64,000 bases of DNA from Cellulomonas timonensis (GCF_900046455.1 NZ_FCOT01000008.1:248001-312000), one strand, 5' to 3'; positions 34,742 to 44,688 are shown, counted from the first letter of the stretch. Notes: generated by a model not told the origin, from the sequence alone. A program made the numbers and translations.

Positions 34742-35386
34742 CCCACGACCTTCGAGACGACGCCGGCCTCCCCACCTCCGGGTGCGGGACGCCGGCGTCG
34801 TCTTCTCATGCTCCTCGTCGTCCTGACCCTTGCCGTGCTCGTGCTCGACCAGGCGACCAAGGCCTGGGTGCTGGTCACCCTCGTCGAGGGCGAGCCGGTG
34901 CCGGTGCTCGGGGACCTGCTGAGCCTGCGCCTGCTGTTCAACCCGGGGGCGGCACTGTCCATCGCCACGGGGATGACCTGGGTCTTGACCATCATCGCCA
35001 CGGCTGTGGTGGTGTACGTGGTGCGCGCGTCGCGGCGGATCGGCTCCACCGGGTGGGCGATCGCTCTCGGGCTGCTGCTCGGTGGCGCGCTGGGCAACCT
35101 GGGCGACCGCATCTTCCGCGCGCCCGGCTTCGCGCGGGGGCATGTCGTGGACTTCATCGCCTACGGAGACCTCTTCGTCGGCAACATCGCCGACATCGCG
35201 ATCGTCGTCGCGGCCGGGCTGATCATGCTGCTGGCGTTCCGCGGCATCCAGATCGACGGCACGCGTGACCACGACCCGAAGGCTGAGGCCGACGGGCCGG
35301 ACGGCGATCACGATGTGACCGCCCCCGACGCGGACGCCCAGGGGTCCACCGTGCGCACCCCGCAGGAGGGCCGCGACGATGGCTGA
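34739..35386 (+). CDS. lspA: Lipoprotein signal peptidase (signal peptidase II)
   Basis: Membrane aspartyl protease that cleaves prolipoprotein signal peptides before the lipidated cysteine (215 aa). Four membrane helices are seen, starting at [20 protein letters not shown]. Catalytic aspartates are in GNLGDRIF and VGNIADIAI. Family motif [11 protein letters not shown] hydrophilic acidic tail of about 45 residues ([16 protein letters not shown]) extends beyond the usual end. Overlaps the pseudouridine synthase gene by eight bases. Confidence 0.95.
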   Translation: MPTTFETTPASPPPGAGRRRRLLMLLVVLTLAVLVLDQATKAWVLVTLVEGEPVPVLGDLLSLRLLFNPGAALSIATGMTWVLTIIATAVVVYVVRASRRIGSTGWAIALGLLLGGALGNLGDRIFRAPGFARGHVVDFIAYGDLFVGNIADIAIVVAAGLIMLLAFRGIQIDGTRDHDPKAEADGPDGDHDVTAPDADAQGSTVRTPQEGRDDG

Positions 35387-36320
35387 GACCCGCGCGCTGC
35401 CCGTCCCCGACGGCCTGGCGGGGGAGCGGGTCGACGCCGCGATCGCCCGGCTGCTCGGACTGTCCCGCACGCGCGCCGCCGAGCTGGCTGCCGCGGGCTC
35501 CGTGCGGCTCGACGGCCGCGAGGCCGGCAAGTCCGATCGCCTGCCCGCCGGCGCCTGGCTCGAGGTGGAGCTGCCCGAGCCGGAGCGCGCCGAGGTGTTC
35601 GCCGACGTCGTGCACGAGCCCGTCCCGGGCATGCGCGTGGTGCACGACGACGACGACCTGGTCGTCGTGGACAAGCCCATCGGCGTGGCGGCGCACCCCT
35701 CGCCCGGCTGGACGGGGCCGACGGTGGTGGGCGCCCTGCTGGCCTCCGGCTACCGGCTCTCGACCTCCGGGCCCGCTGAGCGGCAGGGCATCGTGCACCG
35801 GCTCGATGTCGGCACCTCGGGCCTGATGGTCGTGGCCAAGAGCGAGCACGCGTACACGGTGCTCAAGCGGGCGTTCAAGGAGCGCACCGTCGAGAAGGTC
35901 TACCACGCACTCGTCCAGGGGCACCCCGAGCCGACGACGGGCACCATCGACGCGCCCATCGGGCGGCATCCGAGCTCGGACTGGCGGTTCGCGGGCGTCG
36001 CCGACGGCAAGCCGGCGATCACGCACTACGAGGGGCTCGAGATGCTGCCGGCGGCCTCGCTCGTCGAGGTGCACCTCGAGACCGGGCGCACCCACCAGAT
36101 CCGGGTGCACTTCTCGGCCCTGCGGCACCCCTGCGTGGGCGATCTCACGTATGGCGCCGACCCGGCCCTCGCGGCCCGGGTGGCGATGTCCCGGCAGTGG
36201 CTGCACGCTGTCCGGCTCGGGTTCACGCACCCCACCAGCGGTGACTGGCTCGAGCTCGCCAGCGACTACCCGCAGGATCTCGCTGAGGCCCTCGCCACAC
36301 TTCGCGACGCCTACCGCTAG
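35379..36320 (+). CDS. RluD-family pseudouridine synthase
   Basis: A 313-aa enzyme that isomerises uridines in rRNA (RluA/RluC/RluD family). An N-terminal S4 domain ([21 protein letters not shown]) is followed by the catalytic domain with aspartate motif [15 protein letters not shown], then VYHALVQG and the late motif [21 protein letters not shown] (split as [21 protein letters not shown]). It forms an lspA-rluD pair as in many bacteria. Exact rRNA sites cannot be read from sequence. Confidence 0.94.
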   Translation: MAETRALPVPDGLAGERVDAAIARLLGLSRTRAAELAAAGSVRLDGREAGKSDRLPAGAWLEVELPEPERAEVFADVVHEPVPGMRVVHDDDDLVVVDKPIGVAAHPSPGWTGPTVVGALLASGYRLSTSGPAERQGIVHRLDVGTSGLMVVAKSEHAYTVLKRAFKERTVEKVYHALVQGHPEPTTGTIDAPIGRHPSSDWRFAGVADGKPAITHYEGLEMLPAASLVEVHLETGRTHQIRVHFSALRHPCVGDLTYGADPALAARVAMSRQWLHAVRLGFTHPTSGDWLELASDYPQDLAEALATLRDAYR

Positions 36321-36348
36321 GCGTCGCTGGGGTGTCGCAGGTGGCACC

Positions 36349-36364
36349 TAGACTGACCGGCATG
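36349..36364 (+). promoter_or_regulatory. Predicted leaderless promoter of dnaE
   Basis: TAGACT (36349-36354) ends seven bases before the dnaE ATG, and no ribosome binding site is present. This predicts a leaderless transcript. Confidence 0.6.
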
Positions 36365-39300
36365 GCAGCGGCTGGGCGAAGTGACGGGTCCGATTTCGTC
36401 CATCTCCACGTGCACACCGAGTACTCGATGCTCGACGGCGCGGCACGTTTGGACGACCTCTTCACCGAGGCGAAGCGCCTCGGCCAGACGGCCATGGCCA
36501 CCACCGACCACGGGTACCTGTTCGGGGCCTTCGACTTCTGGAACAAGGCGCGCAAGCACGGCATCAAGCCGATCATCGGGGTCGAGGCGTACATCACGCC
36601 CGGCACGAGCCGCTTCGACCAGAACCGCGTCCGCTGGGGCGAGGCGCACCAGGCGAGCGATGACGTCTCGGCGCGCGGCGCGTACACCCACATGACGATG
36701 CTCGCGCGCACCACCGAGGGCATGCACAACCTGTTCCGGATGTCCTCGCTCGGCTCGCTCGAGGGGCAGATGGGCAAGTGGCCGCGCATCGACCGCGAGC
36801 TGCTCAGCCGCTACAGCGAGGGCATGATCGCGATGACCGGCTGTGCCTCGGGGGAGGTGCAGACCCGGCTGCGGCTCGGCCAGTTCGACGAGGCCGTCCG
36901 CGCCGCCGGGGAGCTCCAGGACATCTTCGGCAAGGAGAACTTCTACGTCGAGATGATGGACCACGGCCTCGACATCGAGACCCGGGTCATCAAGGACCTG
37001 CGCCGGCTCTCCGAGATCATCGGCGCGCCCATGGTCGCCACGAACGACCTGCACTACACGCGCCACGAGGACGCCCACGCGCACGAGGTGCTGCTCGCCG
37101 TGCAGTCGGGCTCGACGCTGGCCGACCCGGACCGGTTCAAGTTCGACAGCGACCAGTTCTACCTGAAGTCCGCTGAGGAGATGCGGCGCACCTGGGCGGA
37201 GATCCCCGAGGCGTGCGACAACACGCTGCTCATCGCCGAGCAGTGCGAGGTCGCGTTCAACACGGACGCGAACTTCATGCCGCGGTTCCCCGACACCCCA
37301 GCCGGTGAGAACGAGGACTCCTGGTTCATCAAGGAGGTCGAGCGCGGGCTGCAGCGGCGGTACAGGGGCGCCGTCCCCGACGCCGTCCGCGCGCAGGCGA
37401 ACTACGAGACCGGCGTCATCACCCAGCTCGGGTTCTCCGGCTACTTCCTCGTCGTCGCCGACTTCATCAACTGGGCGAAGGCCCAGGGCATCCGGGTGGG
37501 ACCGGGCCGTGGCTCGGCCGCCGGGTCCATGGCGTCGTACGCGATGGGCATCACCGAGCTCGACCCGCTCGAGCACGGGCTGATCTTCGAGCGGTTCCTC
37601 AACCCCGAGCGCGTGTCCTGGCCCGACGTCGACGTCGACTTCGACGAGCGCCGGCGCGGTGAGGTCATCCGGTACGTCACCGACAAGTACGGCGAGGACC
37701 GCGTCGCCCAGATCGTCACCTACGGCACCATCAAGGCCAAGCAGGCCCTCAAGGACGCCTCCCGCGTGCTCGGCTTCCCGTTCGCGATGGGGGAGAAGCT
37801 CACCAAGGCGATGCCCCCGGCCGTGATGGGCAAGGACATCTCACTGTCCGGCATCTACAACCCGGACGACCCGCGCTACGCGGAGGCGGACGAGTTCCGC
37901 AAGGTCGTCGAGATGGACCCCGAGGCGCAGCGCGTGCTCGAGACGGCACGCGGCCTCGAAGGCCTCAAGCGCCAGTGGGGCGTGCACGCGGCCGGCGTCA
38001 TCATGTCGAGCGAGCCGCTGCTCAACGTCGTCCCGATCATGCGCCGCCTGCAGGACGGCGCGATCATCACCCAGCTCGACCAGCCCGCGTCCGAGGCGCT
38101 CGGGCTGATCAAGATGGACTTCCTGGGCCTGCGGAACCTCACGATCCTCGACGACGCGCTCGAGAACATCGTGATGAACGGCAAGGACCCCATCCAGATC
38201 GAGGAGGTCCCGCTCGACGACCCCGCGACGTATGAGCTGCTGGGCCGCGGCGACACGCTCGGCGTGTTCCAGCTCGACGGCGGCCCGATGCGCTCGCTGC
38301 TGCGCCAGATGCGCCCCGACAACTTCGAAGACATCTCGGCCGTCATCGCGCTGTACCGCCCGGGCCCGATGGGGATGAACTCCCACATCAACTACGCGCT
38401 GCGCAAGAACGGCCTGCAGAAGGTCGAGCCGATCCACCCCGAGCTCGAGGAGCCGCTCGAGGAGGTCGTGGGCATCACCCACGGCCTGATCGTCTACCAG
38501 GAGCAGGTGCAGCGCGCCGCGCAGAAGCTCGCCGGGTACAGCCTGGGCCAGGCCGACCTGCTGCGCCGCGCGATGGGCAAGAAGAAGAAGGAGGTCCTGG
38601 AGAAGGAGTTCATCCCGTTCCAGGCCGGATGCCGCGAGCGGGGGTACTCCGACGAGGCCATCCAGGCCGTGTGGGACGTGCTGGTGCCCTTCGCCGGATA
38701 CGCCTTCAACAAGGCCCACTCCGCCGCGTACGGCGTGGTCTCGTACTGGACCGCCTACCTCAAGGCGAACTACCCGACCGAGTACATGGCCGGCCTGCTG
38801 ACGAGCGTGCGCGACGACAAGGACAAGTCGGCGCTGTACCTCGGCGAGTGCCGCCACATGGGCATCACGGTCCTCCCGCCGGACGTGAACTCCTCCTCGG
38901 CGAACTTCACGGCTGTCGGCAAGGACATCCGCTTCGGGTTGGCCGCCATCCGCAACGTCGGCGCCAACGTGGTCGACGCGATCGTGCGCACCCGCGAGGA
39001 GAAGGGCGCCTTCACGTCCTTCATCGACTTCCTCGACAAGGTGCCCGCCGTGGTCTGCAACAAGCGGACCATCGAGTCGCTGATCAAGGCCGGGGCCTTC
39101 GACTCCCTCGGCCACCCGCGCCGCGCGCTGCTGCTCGTGCACGAGCAGGCCGTCGACTCCGTCATCGGCGTCAAGCGCAAGGAGGCCGAGGGGCAGTTCG
39201 ACCTCTTCGCCGACCTGGGCGGCGAGGACGAGAGCATGGGCTTCTCGGTGGTCATCCCCGAGCTGCCCGACTGGGACAAGAAGCAGCGCCTCGCCTTCGA

Positions 39301-39907
39301 GCGCGAGATGCTCGGCCTCTACGTCTCCGACCACCCGCTCTCCGGCCTGGAGCATGTGCTGGCCGCCGCCGCGGACGTGTCGATCGCGACGCTCAACGCC
39401 GACGAGGCGCGGCCCGACGGATCGACGGTCGTGGTCGCGGGGCTCATCACCAGCCTGCAGCGCAAGATGTCCAAGCAGGGCAACCCGTGGGCCGCGGTCA
39501 CCCTGGAGGACATGGAGGGCTCGGTCGAGATCATGTTCTTCGGCGAGACATATCTCGCCTACTCGACGGTGCTCGCGGAGGACGCCGTGATCGTGGTGCG
39601 CGGGCGCGTGCGGCGCCGCGACGAGACGATGCAGCTCCAGGCGATGGAGGTCACCTTGCCGGACCTGTCGGCCGTCGCCGACGCCCCCGTCGTGGTGACG
39701 CTGCCCGAGTCGCGCTGCACGCCGCCCGTGGTGGAACGCCTCCGCGAGGTCCTGTCCACTCACCCGGGCATCAACGAGGTGCACCTGCGCCTGACCCGGC
39801 CGGGCATGACGACCGTCATGCGGCTCGACGCGCAGCTGCGAGTCGAGCGCTCCCCGTCGCTGTTCGGCGACCTCAAGGCGCTGCTTGGCCCCGGCTGCCT
39901 GTCATGA
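36362..39907 (+). CDS. dnaE: DNA polymerase III subunit alpha
   Basis: Catalytic subunit of the replicative polymerase (1181 aa, DnaE1-type length). N-terminal PHP domain: FVHLHVHTEYSMLDGAARLD with metal-binding His residues, then TDHGYLFG. The polymerase palm has PGRGSAAGSMASYAMGI and the catalytic aspartates in PDVDVDF. QWGVHAAGVIM and GAFDSLG follow, with an OB domain near VVVAGLITSLQRKMSKQGNPWA (split as VVVAGLITSLQ, RKMSKQGNPWA). ATG 36362 is preferred to GTG 36332 because of the promoter placement. The stop overlaps the next gene (ATGA). Confidence 0.97.
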   Translation: MAAAGRSDGSDFVHLHVHTEYSMLDGAARLDDLFTEAKRLGQTAMATTDHGYLFGAFDFWNKARKHGIKPIIGVEAYITPGTSRFDQNRVRWGEAHQASDDVSARGAYTHMTMLARTTEGMHNLFRMSSLGSLEGQMGKWPRIDRELLSRYSEGMIAMTGCASGEVQTRLRLGQFDEAVRAAGELQDIFGKENFYVEMMDHGLDIETRVIKDLRRLSEIIGAPMVATNDLHYTRHEDAHAHEVLLAVQSGSTLADPDRFKFDSDQFYLKSAEEMRRTWAEIPEACDNTLLIAEQCEVAFNTDANFMPRFPDTPAGENEDSWFIKEVERGLQRRYRGAVPDAVRAQANYETGVITQLGFSGYFLVVADFINWAKAQGIRVGPGRGSAAGSMASYAMGITELDPLEHGLIFERFLNPERVSWPDVDVDFDERRRGEVIRYVTDKYGEDRVAQIVTYGTIKAKQALKDASRVLGFPFAMGEKLTKAMPPAVMGKDISLSGIYNPDDPRYAEADEFRKVVEMDPEAQRVLETARGLEGLKRQWGVHAAGVIMSSEPLLNVVPIMRRLQDGAIITQLDQPASEALGLIKMDFLGLRNLTILDDALENIVMNGKDPIQIEEVPLDDPATYELLGRGDTLGVFQLDGGPMRSLLRQMRPDNFEDISAVIALYRPGPMGMNSHINYALRKNGLQKVEPIHPELEEPLEEVVGITHGLIVYQEQVQRAAQKLAGYSLGQADLLRRAMGKKKKEVLEKEFIPFQAGCRERGYSDEAIQAVWDVLVPFAGYAFNKAHSAAYGVVSYWTAYLKANYPTEYMAGLLTSVRDDKDKSALYLGECRHMGITVLPPDVNSSSANFTAVGKDIRFGLAAIRNVGANVVDAIVRTREEKGAFTSFIDFLDKVPAVVCNKRTIESLIKAGAFDSLGHPRRALLLVHEQAVDSVIGVKRKEAEGQFDLFADLGGEDESMGFSVVIPELPDWDKKQRLAFEREMLGLYVSDHPLSGLEHVLAAAADVSIATLNADEARPDGSTVVVAGLITSLQRKMSKQGNPWAAVTLEDMEGSVEIMFFGETYLAYSTVLAEDAVIVVRGRVRRRDETMQLQAMEVTLPDLSAVADAPVVVTLPESRCTPPVVERLREVLSTHPGINEVHLRLTRPGMTTVMRLDAQLRVERSPSLFGDLKALLGPGCLS

Positions 39908-40302
39908 CGGCGCTCTCGGACGACCAGCTCGCGTTCGTCGTCGAACGCCACCTGGCGACGCTGACGACCGCCCGCGCCGACGGCACCCCGCATGTCGTCC
40001 CCGTGGCGTTCACGTGGGACCCGGCGCGCGGCCGGGCCCGCATCACGACCAAGGCGACGTCGGTCAAGGCGCGCAACATCGAGCGGGCTGCCGCCCAAGG
40101 GGCCACGGCCAGAGCGGCGCTGTGCCAGCTCGAGGGCTGGCGCTGGCTGACGTTGGAGGGCGCCGCCACCGTCTCCCACGACCCGGCGGACGTCGCCGAG
40201 GCAGTCGCCGCCTACGCCGAGCGCTACCGGCAGCTCGAGTTCGACCCCGCCCGGGTGGTCATCCACCTCGATGTCGACCGCGTCATGGGCAGCGTGCGCT
40301 GA
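39904..40302 (+). CDS. PPOX-class flavin/F420-dependent oxidoreductase
   Basis: A 132-aa split-barrel protein of the pyridoxamine 5'-phosphate oxidase-like superfamily, probably the F420-type group common in Actinobacteria. Seen: the N-terminal HLATLTTARADGTPHVVPVAF, TTKATSVKARNIERA, and the C-terminal RYRQLEFDPARVVIHLDVDRVMG (split as RYRQLEFDPARVVIH, LDVDRVMG). Substrate unknown. Its start overlaps the dnaE stop, so it is co-transcribed with dnaE. It converges with the S4 gene, nine bases away. Confidence 0.88.
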   Translation: MTALSDDQLAFVVERHLATLTTARADGTPHVVPVAFTWDPARGRARITTKATSVKARNIERAAAQGATARAALCQLEGWRWLTLEGAATVSHDPADVAEAVAAYAERYRQLEFDPARVVIHLDVDRVMGSVR

Positions 40303-40310
40303 CCTGTCGC

Positions 40311-40556
40311 TCAGCCGACGACGGCACGCACCTCGCCGGCTGGCAGGTCCACGGTGACGAGGTCCGCCCGGCGCAGCTGGCGTCCGCGGCGCTCCTCGGG
40401 CTCGCCGTTGACGAACACCAAGCCGTCTTCGAGCATCTCGCGGGCCTGTGCCCCGGAGTCGGCCAGCCCGGCGAGCTTGAGGAACTGGCCCAGGCGAATC
40501 GACTCGTCGGTGATCGGGACGATGTCGCGGTGTCCGGGGGTGTGCGAGGTGCTCAT
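40311..40556 (-). CDS. S4 domain RNA-binding protein (YaaA/RlbA-like)
   Basis: An 81-aa protein that is almost entirely an S4 RNA-binding fold: [42 protein letters not shown] (key parts [15 protein letters not shown] and [13 protein letters not shown]). Small S4 proteins of this type bind structured RNA, often the ribosome; the role here is unknown. The frame is open upstream to 40766, but that part is antisense to hisD; ATG 40556 gives the normal family length. Confidence 0.88.
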   Translation of the reverse strand: MSTSHTPGHRDIVPITDESIRLGQFLKLAGLADSGAQAREMLEDGLVFVNGEPEERRGRQLRRADLVTVDLPAGEVRAVVG

Positions 40557-40622
40557 GCGCCCATCATCCTCGATCGGCGTCCCGCACGGCGGCCCGCCCG
40601 GCCCCCGGGTGTCGCACGACAC

Positions 40623-40638
40623 TAAACTCAGGCCCATG
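40623..40638 (+). promoter_or_regulatory. Predicted leaderless promoter of hisD
   Basis: TAAACT (40623-40628) ends seven bases before the hisD ATG, without a ribosome binding site. Confidence 0.6.
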
Positions 40639-41958
40639 ATCTCCAGAATCGACCTGCGCGGTCGTTCGATGTCCCGGCGGGAGCTCCTCGAGACCCTGCC
40701 CCGTGCCGAGCTCGACGTCGAGACCGCCACCGAGCAGGTGGCGCCGATCGTCGCCGCCGTGCGCACTCAGGGCGCCACGGCACTGCGGGACCTGGGCGAG
40801 CGATTCGACGGAGTGCGCCCCACTCATCTCCGCGTGCCCGCCGACGCCATCCAGGAGGCGGTGCTCGGCCTGGACCCGCTGGTCCGCGCCGCACTCGAGG
40901 AGGCCATCACCCGCGTCCGCTCCGTGCACGCCGCGCAGCGGCCCGCCGACTTCGCCGTGGACGTCGCGCCGGGCGCGCAGGTGCGCCAGCGCTGGGTCCC
41001 CGTGCGCCGAGTCGGGCTGTACGTGCCCGGCGGGCTTGCCGTGTACCCGTCGTCGGTGGTGATGAACGTGGTGGCCGCGCAGGAGGCGGGAGTCGGATCC
41101 CTCGCGGTGGCGTCCCCGCCGCAGCGGGACAACGGAGGGCTGCCGTCGCCGGATGTCCTCGCCACCTGTGGGCTGCTCGGCATTGACGAGGTCTACGCAG
41201 TCGGAGGCGCGCAGGCCATCGCGATGTTCGCCTACGGCGCCGCGGGCTCGGAGCCGGGCGACGGCGAGACGCTGTGCGAGCCGGTCGACGTCATCACCGG
41301 CCCGGGCAACGTGTACGTGGCCGCCGCCAAGCGGCTCGTGCGCGGGGTGGTGGGCATCGACGCCGAGGCGGGCCCCACCGAGATCGCCATCCTCGCCGAC
41401 GGCACGGCAGACCCGTCGCACGTCGCCGCCGACCTGCTCTCCCAGGCGGAGCACGACCCGCTGGCCGCAGCCGTGCTGGTCACGACGTCCGTGGAGCTCG
41501 CGGGAGCCGTCGAGTCCAAGCTCACCGACCGGGTCGAGGTCACGGCCAACGCCGCGCGGGCCATGCAGGCGCTGGCCGGCCCGCAGTCGGCGATCGTGCT
41601 GGTGGACAACCTGGAGCACGGCCTGGAGGTCGTCAACGCCTACGGCGCCGAGCACCTGGAGATCCAGACCGTCGACGCCGCCGCCGTCGCCGAGCGGGTG
41701 ACGAGCGCGGGGGCGATCTTCGTCGGCCCCTACGCCCCGGTCTCCCTCGGCGACTACATGGCGGGCTCCAACCACGTGCTGCCCACCGGCGGCTGCGCGC
41801 GCTTCGCGAGCGGTCTCGGGGTGCACAGCTTCGTGCGCGCCATCCAGGTCATCGAGTACGACGCGGATGCGCTGGCGGCGGTGGCGGACAGGATCGTCGC
41901 CCTCGCCGACGCGGAGCGCCTGCCCGCCCACGGCGAGGCGATCCGGGCGCGCTTCTGA
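40636..41958 (+). CDS. hisD: Histidinol dehydrogenase
   Basis: Catalyses the last two NAD-dependent oxidations of histidine synthesis, from L-histidinol to L-histidine (440 aa, zinc enzyme). Seen: [35 protein letters not shown], the signature [44 protein letters not shown], and the C-terminal [17 protein letters not shown]. The other his genes lie 3.7 kb downstream, beyond recQ and two secreted-protein genes on the opposite strand. Confidence 0.97.
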   Translation: MISRIDLRGRSMSRRELLETLPRAELDVETATEQVAPIVAAVRTQGATALRDLGERFDGVRPTHLRVPADAIQEAVLGLDPLVRAALEEAITRVRSVHAAQRPADFAVDVAPGAQVRQRWVPVRRVGLYVPGGLAVYPSSVVMNVVAAQEAGVGSLAVASPPQRDNGGLPSPDVLATCGLLGIDEVYAVGGAQAIAMFAYGAAGSEPGDGETLCEPVDVITGPGNVYVAAAKRLVRGVVGIDAEAGPTEIAILADGTADPSHVAADLLSQAEHDPLAAAVLVTTSVELAGAVESKLTDRVEVTANAARAMQALAGPQSAIVLVDNLEHGLEVVNAYGAEHLEIQTVDAAAVAERVTSAGAIFVGPYAPVSLGDYMAGSNHVLPTGGCARFASGLGVHSFVRAIQVIEYDADALAAVADRIVALADAERLPAHGEAIRARF

Positions 41959-41975
41959 GCCGTCGCGCGCAGGCC

Positions 41976-44243
41976 TCAGCCGATGCCCAGCACGAACGGG
42001 AACACCGCCGACGCGCCCGCCTGCCTCAGCAGGCGGGCGCCGACGGTGAGAGTCCAGCCGGAGTCGGTCCGGTCGTCGAGCAGCAGCACTGAACGCCCCG
42101 GGAGGCCAGCAGACGCCGCAGGCGACAGGTCGAGTTCGAGGCGGCGCACCACACCGGCCAAGCGCTGAGCGGAGTTCACGTCGTGCCGGGCCGCGGGGGC
42201 GCCCCCGATCGGCCGCAGCGTGCCCACCACGGGGATGCCGAGGTGACGGGAGACGCCGTCGGCCAGGTGCCGTAGCAGTCCCGGACGGGTGAGGGACTCC
42301 ACCACGACGATCCCCGCCGGCGCCGGGTCAGGCGACCAGCCCGCGAGGACGTCGAGCACCGGCTGCCGCAGCGACGCCGGGAGCGCGTCAGGCGCCCCAT
42401 GCCCCTCGGGAGCCCCGTGGCCGTCGGGCGTCGTTGGTGTGAACAGGTCGCGGAGCAACCCGCCCCAGCCGATCCCGTCCAGCCGCGCCACCGCACGGCC
42501 CGTCTCGGCCCGCTCGTCGGCCGCGATCCGGCCGCTCAGCTCCACACCCAGCGACGCCATGCCCGACGGCCACATCTTCCGGGGCTCCACCTCCACGCCC
42601 GGCACCGCGAGCCGCTCCCGGGCGCTGGCGATCTCCGCCTCGTCGGGAGCCGACCCGGCGCTCGCCCCGCCGCACCTGTCGCAGCGCCCGCAGCGCCAGC
42701 CGTCCACCAGCTCCGGGTCATCGAGCGCACGGCGAAGGAACGCCATGCGGCAGCCGTCGCCGCGCACGTAGTCGACCATCGCCTGCTGCTCCGCACGCCG
42801 GGCCGCGCTCACGCGCTCGTACCGCTCGGCGTCGTAGGACCACGGCTGGCCCGTGGCCTCCCAGCCGCCGCGCACCCGGTGCACCGCGCCGTCCACGTCG
42901 AGGACCTTGAGCATGAGCTCGAGCCGCGCCCGGCGCAGGGTCACCTGCGTCTCCAGAGCGGCCGTCGAGAGCATCCCCCGGCTCTCCAGCGCGGCCAGCG
43001 CCGCGCGGACCTCCGTCTCGGGCGGGAAGGCCATCGAGGCGAAGTAGTCCCAGATCGCCTTGTCCTCGCGGCCCGGCAGCAGGACCACCTCGGCGTGCTG
43101 TGTGGCGCGGCCGGCGCGCCCGACCTGCTGGTAGTACGCGATCGGCGAGGCGGGAGCCCCGAGGTGCACCACGAACGCGAGGTCGCCCTTGTCGAAGCCC
43201 ATGCCGAGCGCCGACGTGGCGACCAGCGCCTTGACCCGGTTGGCGAGGAGGTCTGCCTCGGCGACCTCACGCTCCGCGGTGTCCGTCTGGCCGGTGTACG
43301 CCCGCACGTCCAGCCCGACGCCCCGCAGATACTCGGTGACCTGCTGCGCCGCCGCCACCGTCAGGCAGTAGACGATCCCCGAGCCGTCGATGCGGGGGAG
43401 GTTGTGCGCGAGCCAGGCGAGCTGCGCCGAGGTGTCGGGGAGCCGCGCCACCGACAGGTGCAGGCTCTCGCGGTCGAGGGGCCCGCGGAGCACCAGCACG
43501 TCGGCCAGGGCGTCCGCGCTCTCCTCCGTCGCGCCGGTGACAGCGAGCTGCTCGGCGACATCGTCGGTGACGCGGGAGTTCGCGGTGGCGGTGGTGGCCA
43601 GCACCGGGATCCCGGCAGGCAGATCGGCGAGGAGCGTGCGGATGCGCCGATAGTCGGGCCGGAAGTCGTGTCCCCAGTCGGAGATGCAGTGGGCCTCGTC
43701 GATCACCACGAGCCCGGCGTCAGCGGCCAGCCGGGGCAGCACCTCGTCGCGGAAGCCCGGGTTGTTGAGCCGCTCGGGAGAGACGAGCAGCACGTCCACC
43801 TCGCCGGCCTGCACGCGGGCCTGCACATCGGCCCACTCCGTGACGTTCGAGGAGTTGATCGTCTCGGCGCGGATCCCCGCACGCTCGGCCGCGGCCACCT
43901 GGTTGCGCATCAGGGCGAGCAACGGGGAGATGATCACCGTCGGCCCGGACGGCTCAGCCCCGGTCGCGCCCGCGCGCAACAGCGCTGTCGCCACGAAGTA
44001 CACCGCTGACTTCCCCCACCCGGTGCGCTGCACGACGAGCGCCCGGCGACGGTCGGCCACCAGGGCCTCGACCGCGCGCCACTGGTCGTCACGCAGCCGC
44101 GCGTCAGGGCTCCCGACGAGGGCGCGGAGCGCCGACTCTGCCTGCTCGCGCAGTGCCTCGCGGGGGACAGGGGAGTGCTGGGGGCGCTCACCGGCGGTGG
44201 CAGGCGGGGGGGGGGGGGGGATGGGGCCGTCTCTTTTACACAT
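41976..44243 (-). CDS. recQ: RecQ-family DNA helicase with C-terminal PRTase-like domain; 5' end artefactual
   Basis: ATP-dependent 3'-5' helicase of the actinobacterial RecQ type. Seen: QWRAVEALVADRRRALVVQRTGWGKS (key: RTGWGKS Walker A), DEAH box VVIDEAHCISDWGHDFRPDY, helicase C motif VGRAGRATQHAEVVL, and a cysteine cluster WRCGRCDRCGG. A final domain with LLLDDRTDSGWTLTVGARLLRQAG resembles phosphoribosyltransferases (PRPP-loop). The first 12-14 codons (MCKRDGPIPPPPPP) are encoded by adapter and poly-G sequence at 44206-44243, so the true start is missing or corrupted; genuine protein begins around ATAGERPQHSP. No alternative start is visible close by. Confidence 0.85.
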   Translation of the reverse strand: MCKRDGPIPPPPPPATAGERPQHSPVPREALREQAESALRALVGSPDARLRDDQWRAVEALVADRRRALVVQRTGWGKSAVYFVATALLRAGATGAEPSGPTVIISPLLALMRNQVAAAERAGIRAETINSSNVTEWADVQARVQAGEVDVLLVSPERLNNPGFRDEVLPRLAADAGLVVIDEAHCISDWGHDFRPDYRRIRTLLADLPAGIPVLATTATANSRVTDDVAEQLAVTGATEESADALADVLVLRGPLDRESLHLSVARLPDTSAQLAWLAHNLPRIDGSGIVYCLTVAAAQQVTEYLRGVGLDVRAYTGQTDTAEREVAEADLLANRVKALVATSALGMGFDKGDLAFVVHLGAPASPIAYYQQVGRAGRATQHAEVVLLPGREDKAIWDYFASMAFPPETEVRAALAALESRGMLSTAALETQVTLRRARLELMLKVLDVDGAVHRVRGGWEATGQPWSYDAERYERVSAARRAEQQAMVDYVRGDGCRMAFLRRALDDPELVDGWRCGRCDRCGGASAGSAPDEAEIASARERLAVPGVEVEPRKMWPSGMASLGVELSGRIAADERAETGRAVARLDGIGWGGLLRDLFTPTTPDGHGAPEGHGAPDALPASLRQPVLDVLAGWSPDPAPAGIVVVESLTRPGLLRHLADGVSRHLGIPVVGTLRPIGGAPAARHDVNSAQRLAGVVRRLELDLSPAASAGLPGRSVLLLDDRTDSGWTLTVGARLLRQAGASAVFPFVLGIG

Positions 44244-44273
44244 CTGACGCTGCCGACGATCTTACGCGGGGGG
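44206..44273. other. Sequencing artefact: poly-G run plus Nextera adapter and index
   Basis: A run of 15 G (44206-44220) is followed by CCGTCTCTTTTACACATCT (44227-44245), which differs at two positions from the Nextera mosaic-end read-through CTGTCTCTTATACACATCT. It continues exactly with GACGCTGCCGACGA (44246-44259), the read 1 adapter continuation. The next eight bases TCTTACGC (44260-44267) have the position and length of an i5 index; I recall the reverse complement GCGTAAGA as index S517. Six further G follow, as in two-colour chemistry when signal is lost. This is not biological sequence. Confidence 0.95.
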
Positions 44274-44688
44274 ACATTGGACGGGTGCCGTGGCTCGCAC
44301 ATGAAAGAGTGGAACGCTTGGCCCAGGGGCCCCATGGGGCGTCGGCGGTGGGGCGGGTGTGCCGCCACAGGTGCAGCAGCGGTGGGTATCCGCCGCAGTC
44401 GGGCAGCGGTACGGCGCCGTCCGCGCCGGCGCATGGGCCGTTCTCCGCGGGGTAGACGTGCCCCGCCCCCTCGCACTGCTCCATCCGCTTGTACTCCGTC
44501 AACACCGCCACCGGATCACCCGCCGCACTCGCCTCTGCCCAGTCCTCCGCGGCGGTATTCGCGAGCGCGCCTTTGATGATTGCGGAGTTGTCCTTCATTG
44601 ATCCGCCAAAGTCAGGCGACGTGGATGCGCCTTGAGCCAGGCCGACGAGCAGGAGTCCAACGGTCAGGCTCTTGCCTGCCTCACGCAT
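44236..44688 (-). CDS. Small secreted protein, 3' end replaced by adapter sequence
   Basis: A frame of 150 codons starting at ATG 44688, overlapping the stop of the DUF6318 gene. The N-terminus MREAGKSLTVGLLLVGLAQG is a signal peptide-like hydrophobic stretch. The mature part contains EYKRMEQCEGAGHVYPAENG and the Cys/Trp-rich LPDCGGYPPLLHLWRHTRP and APWGPWAKRSTLSC. I do not know a function; such proteins occur next to DUF6318 lipoproteins in Cellulomonas relatives (recollection). The last 12 residues (SPRVRSSAASDV) are translated adapter, so the real C-terminus lies beyond the artefact or is lost. Confidence 0.6.
   Translation of the reverse strand: MREAGKSLTVGLLLVGLAQGASTSPDFGGSMKDNSAIIKGALANTAAEDWAEASAAGDPVAVLTEYKRMEQCEGAGHVYPAENGPCAGADGAVPLPDCGGYPPLLHLWRHTRPTADAPWGPWAKRSTLSCASHGTRPMSPRVRSSAASDV

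Noticed and set aside
44206-44243. Proline-rich N-terminus of RecQ (PPPPPP) as a real feature
   Set aside because: It is encoded by the poly-G run and adapter and is artefactual.
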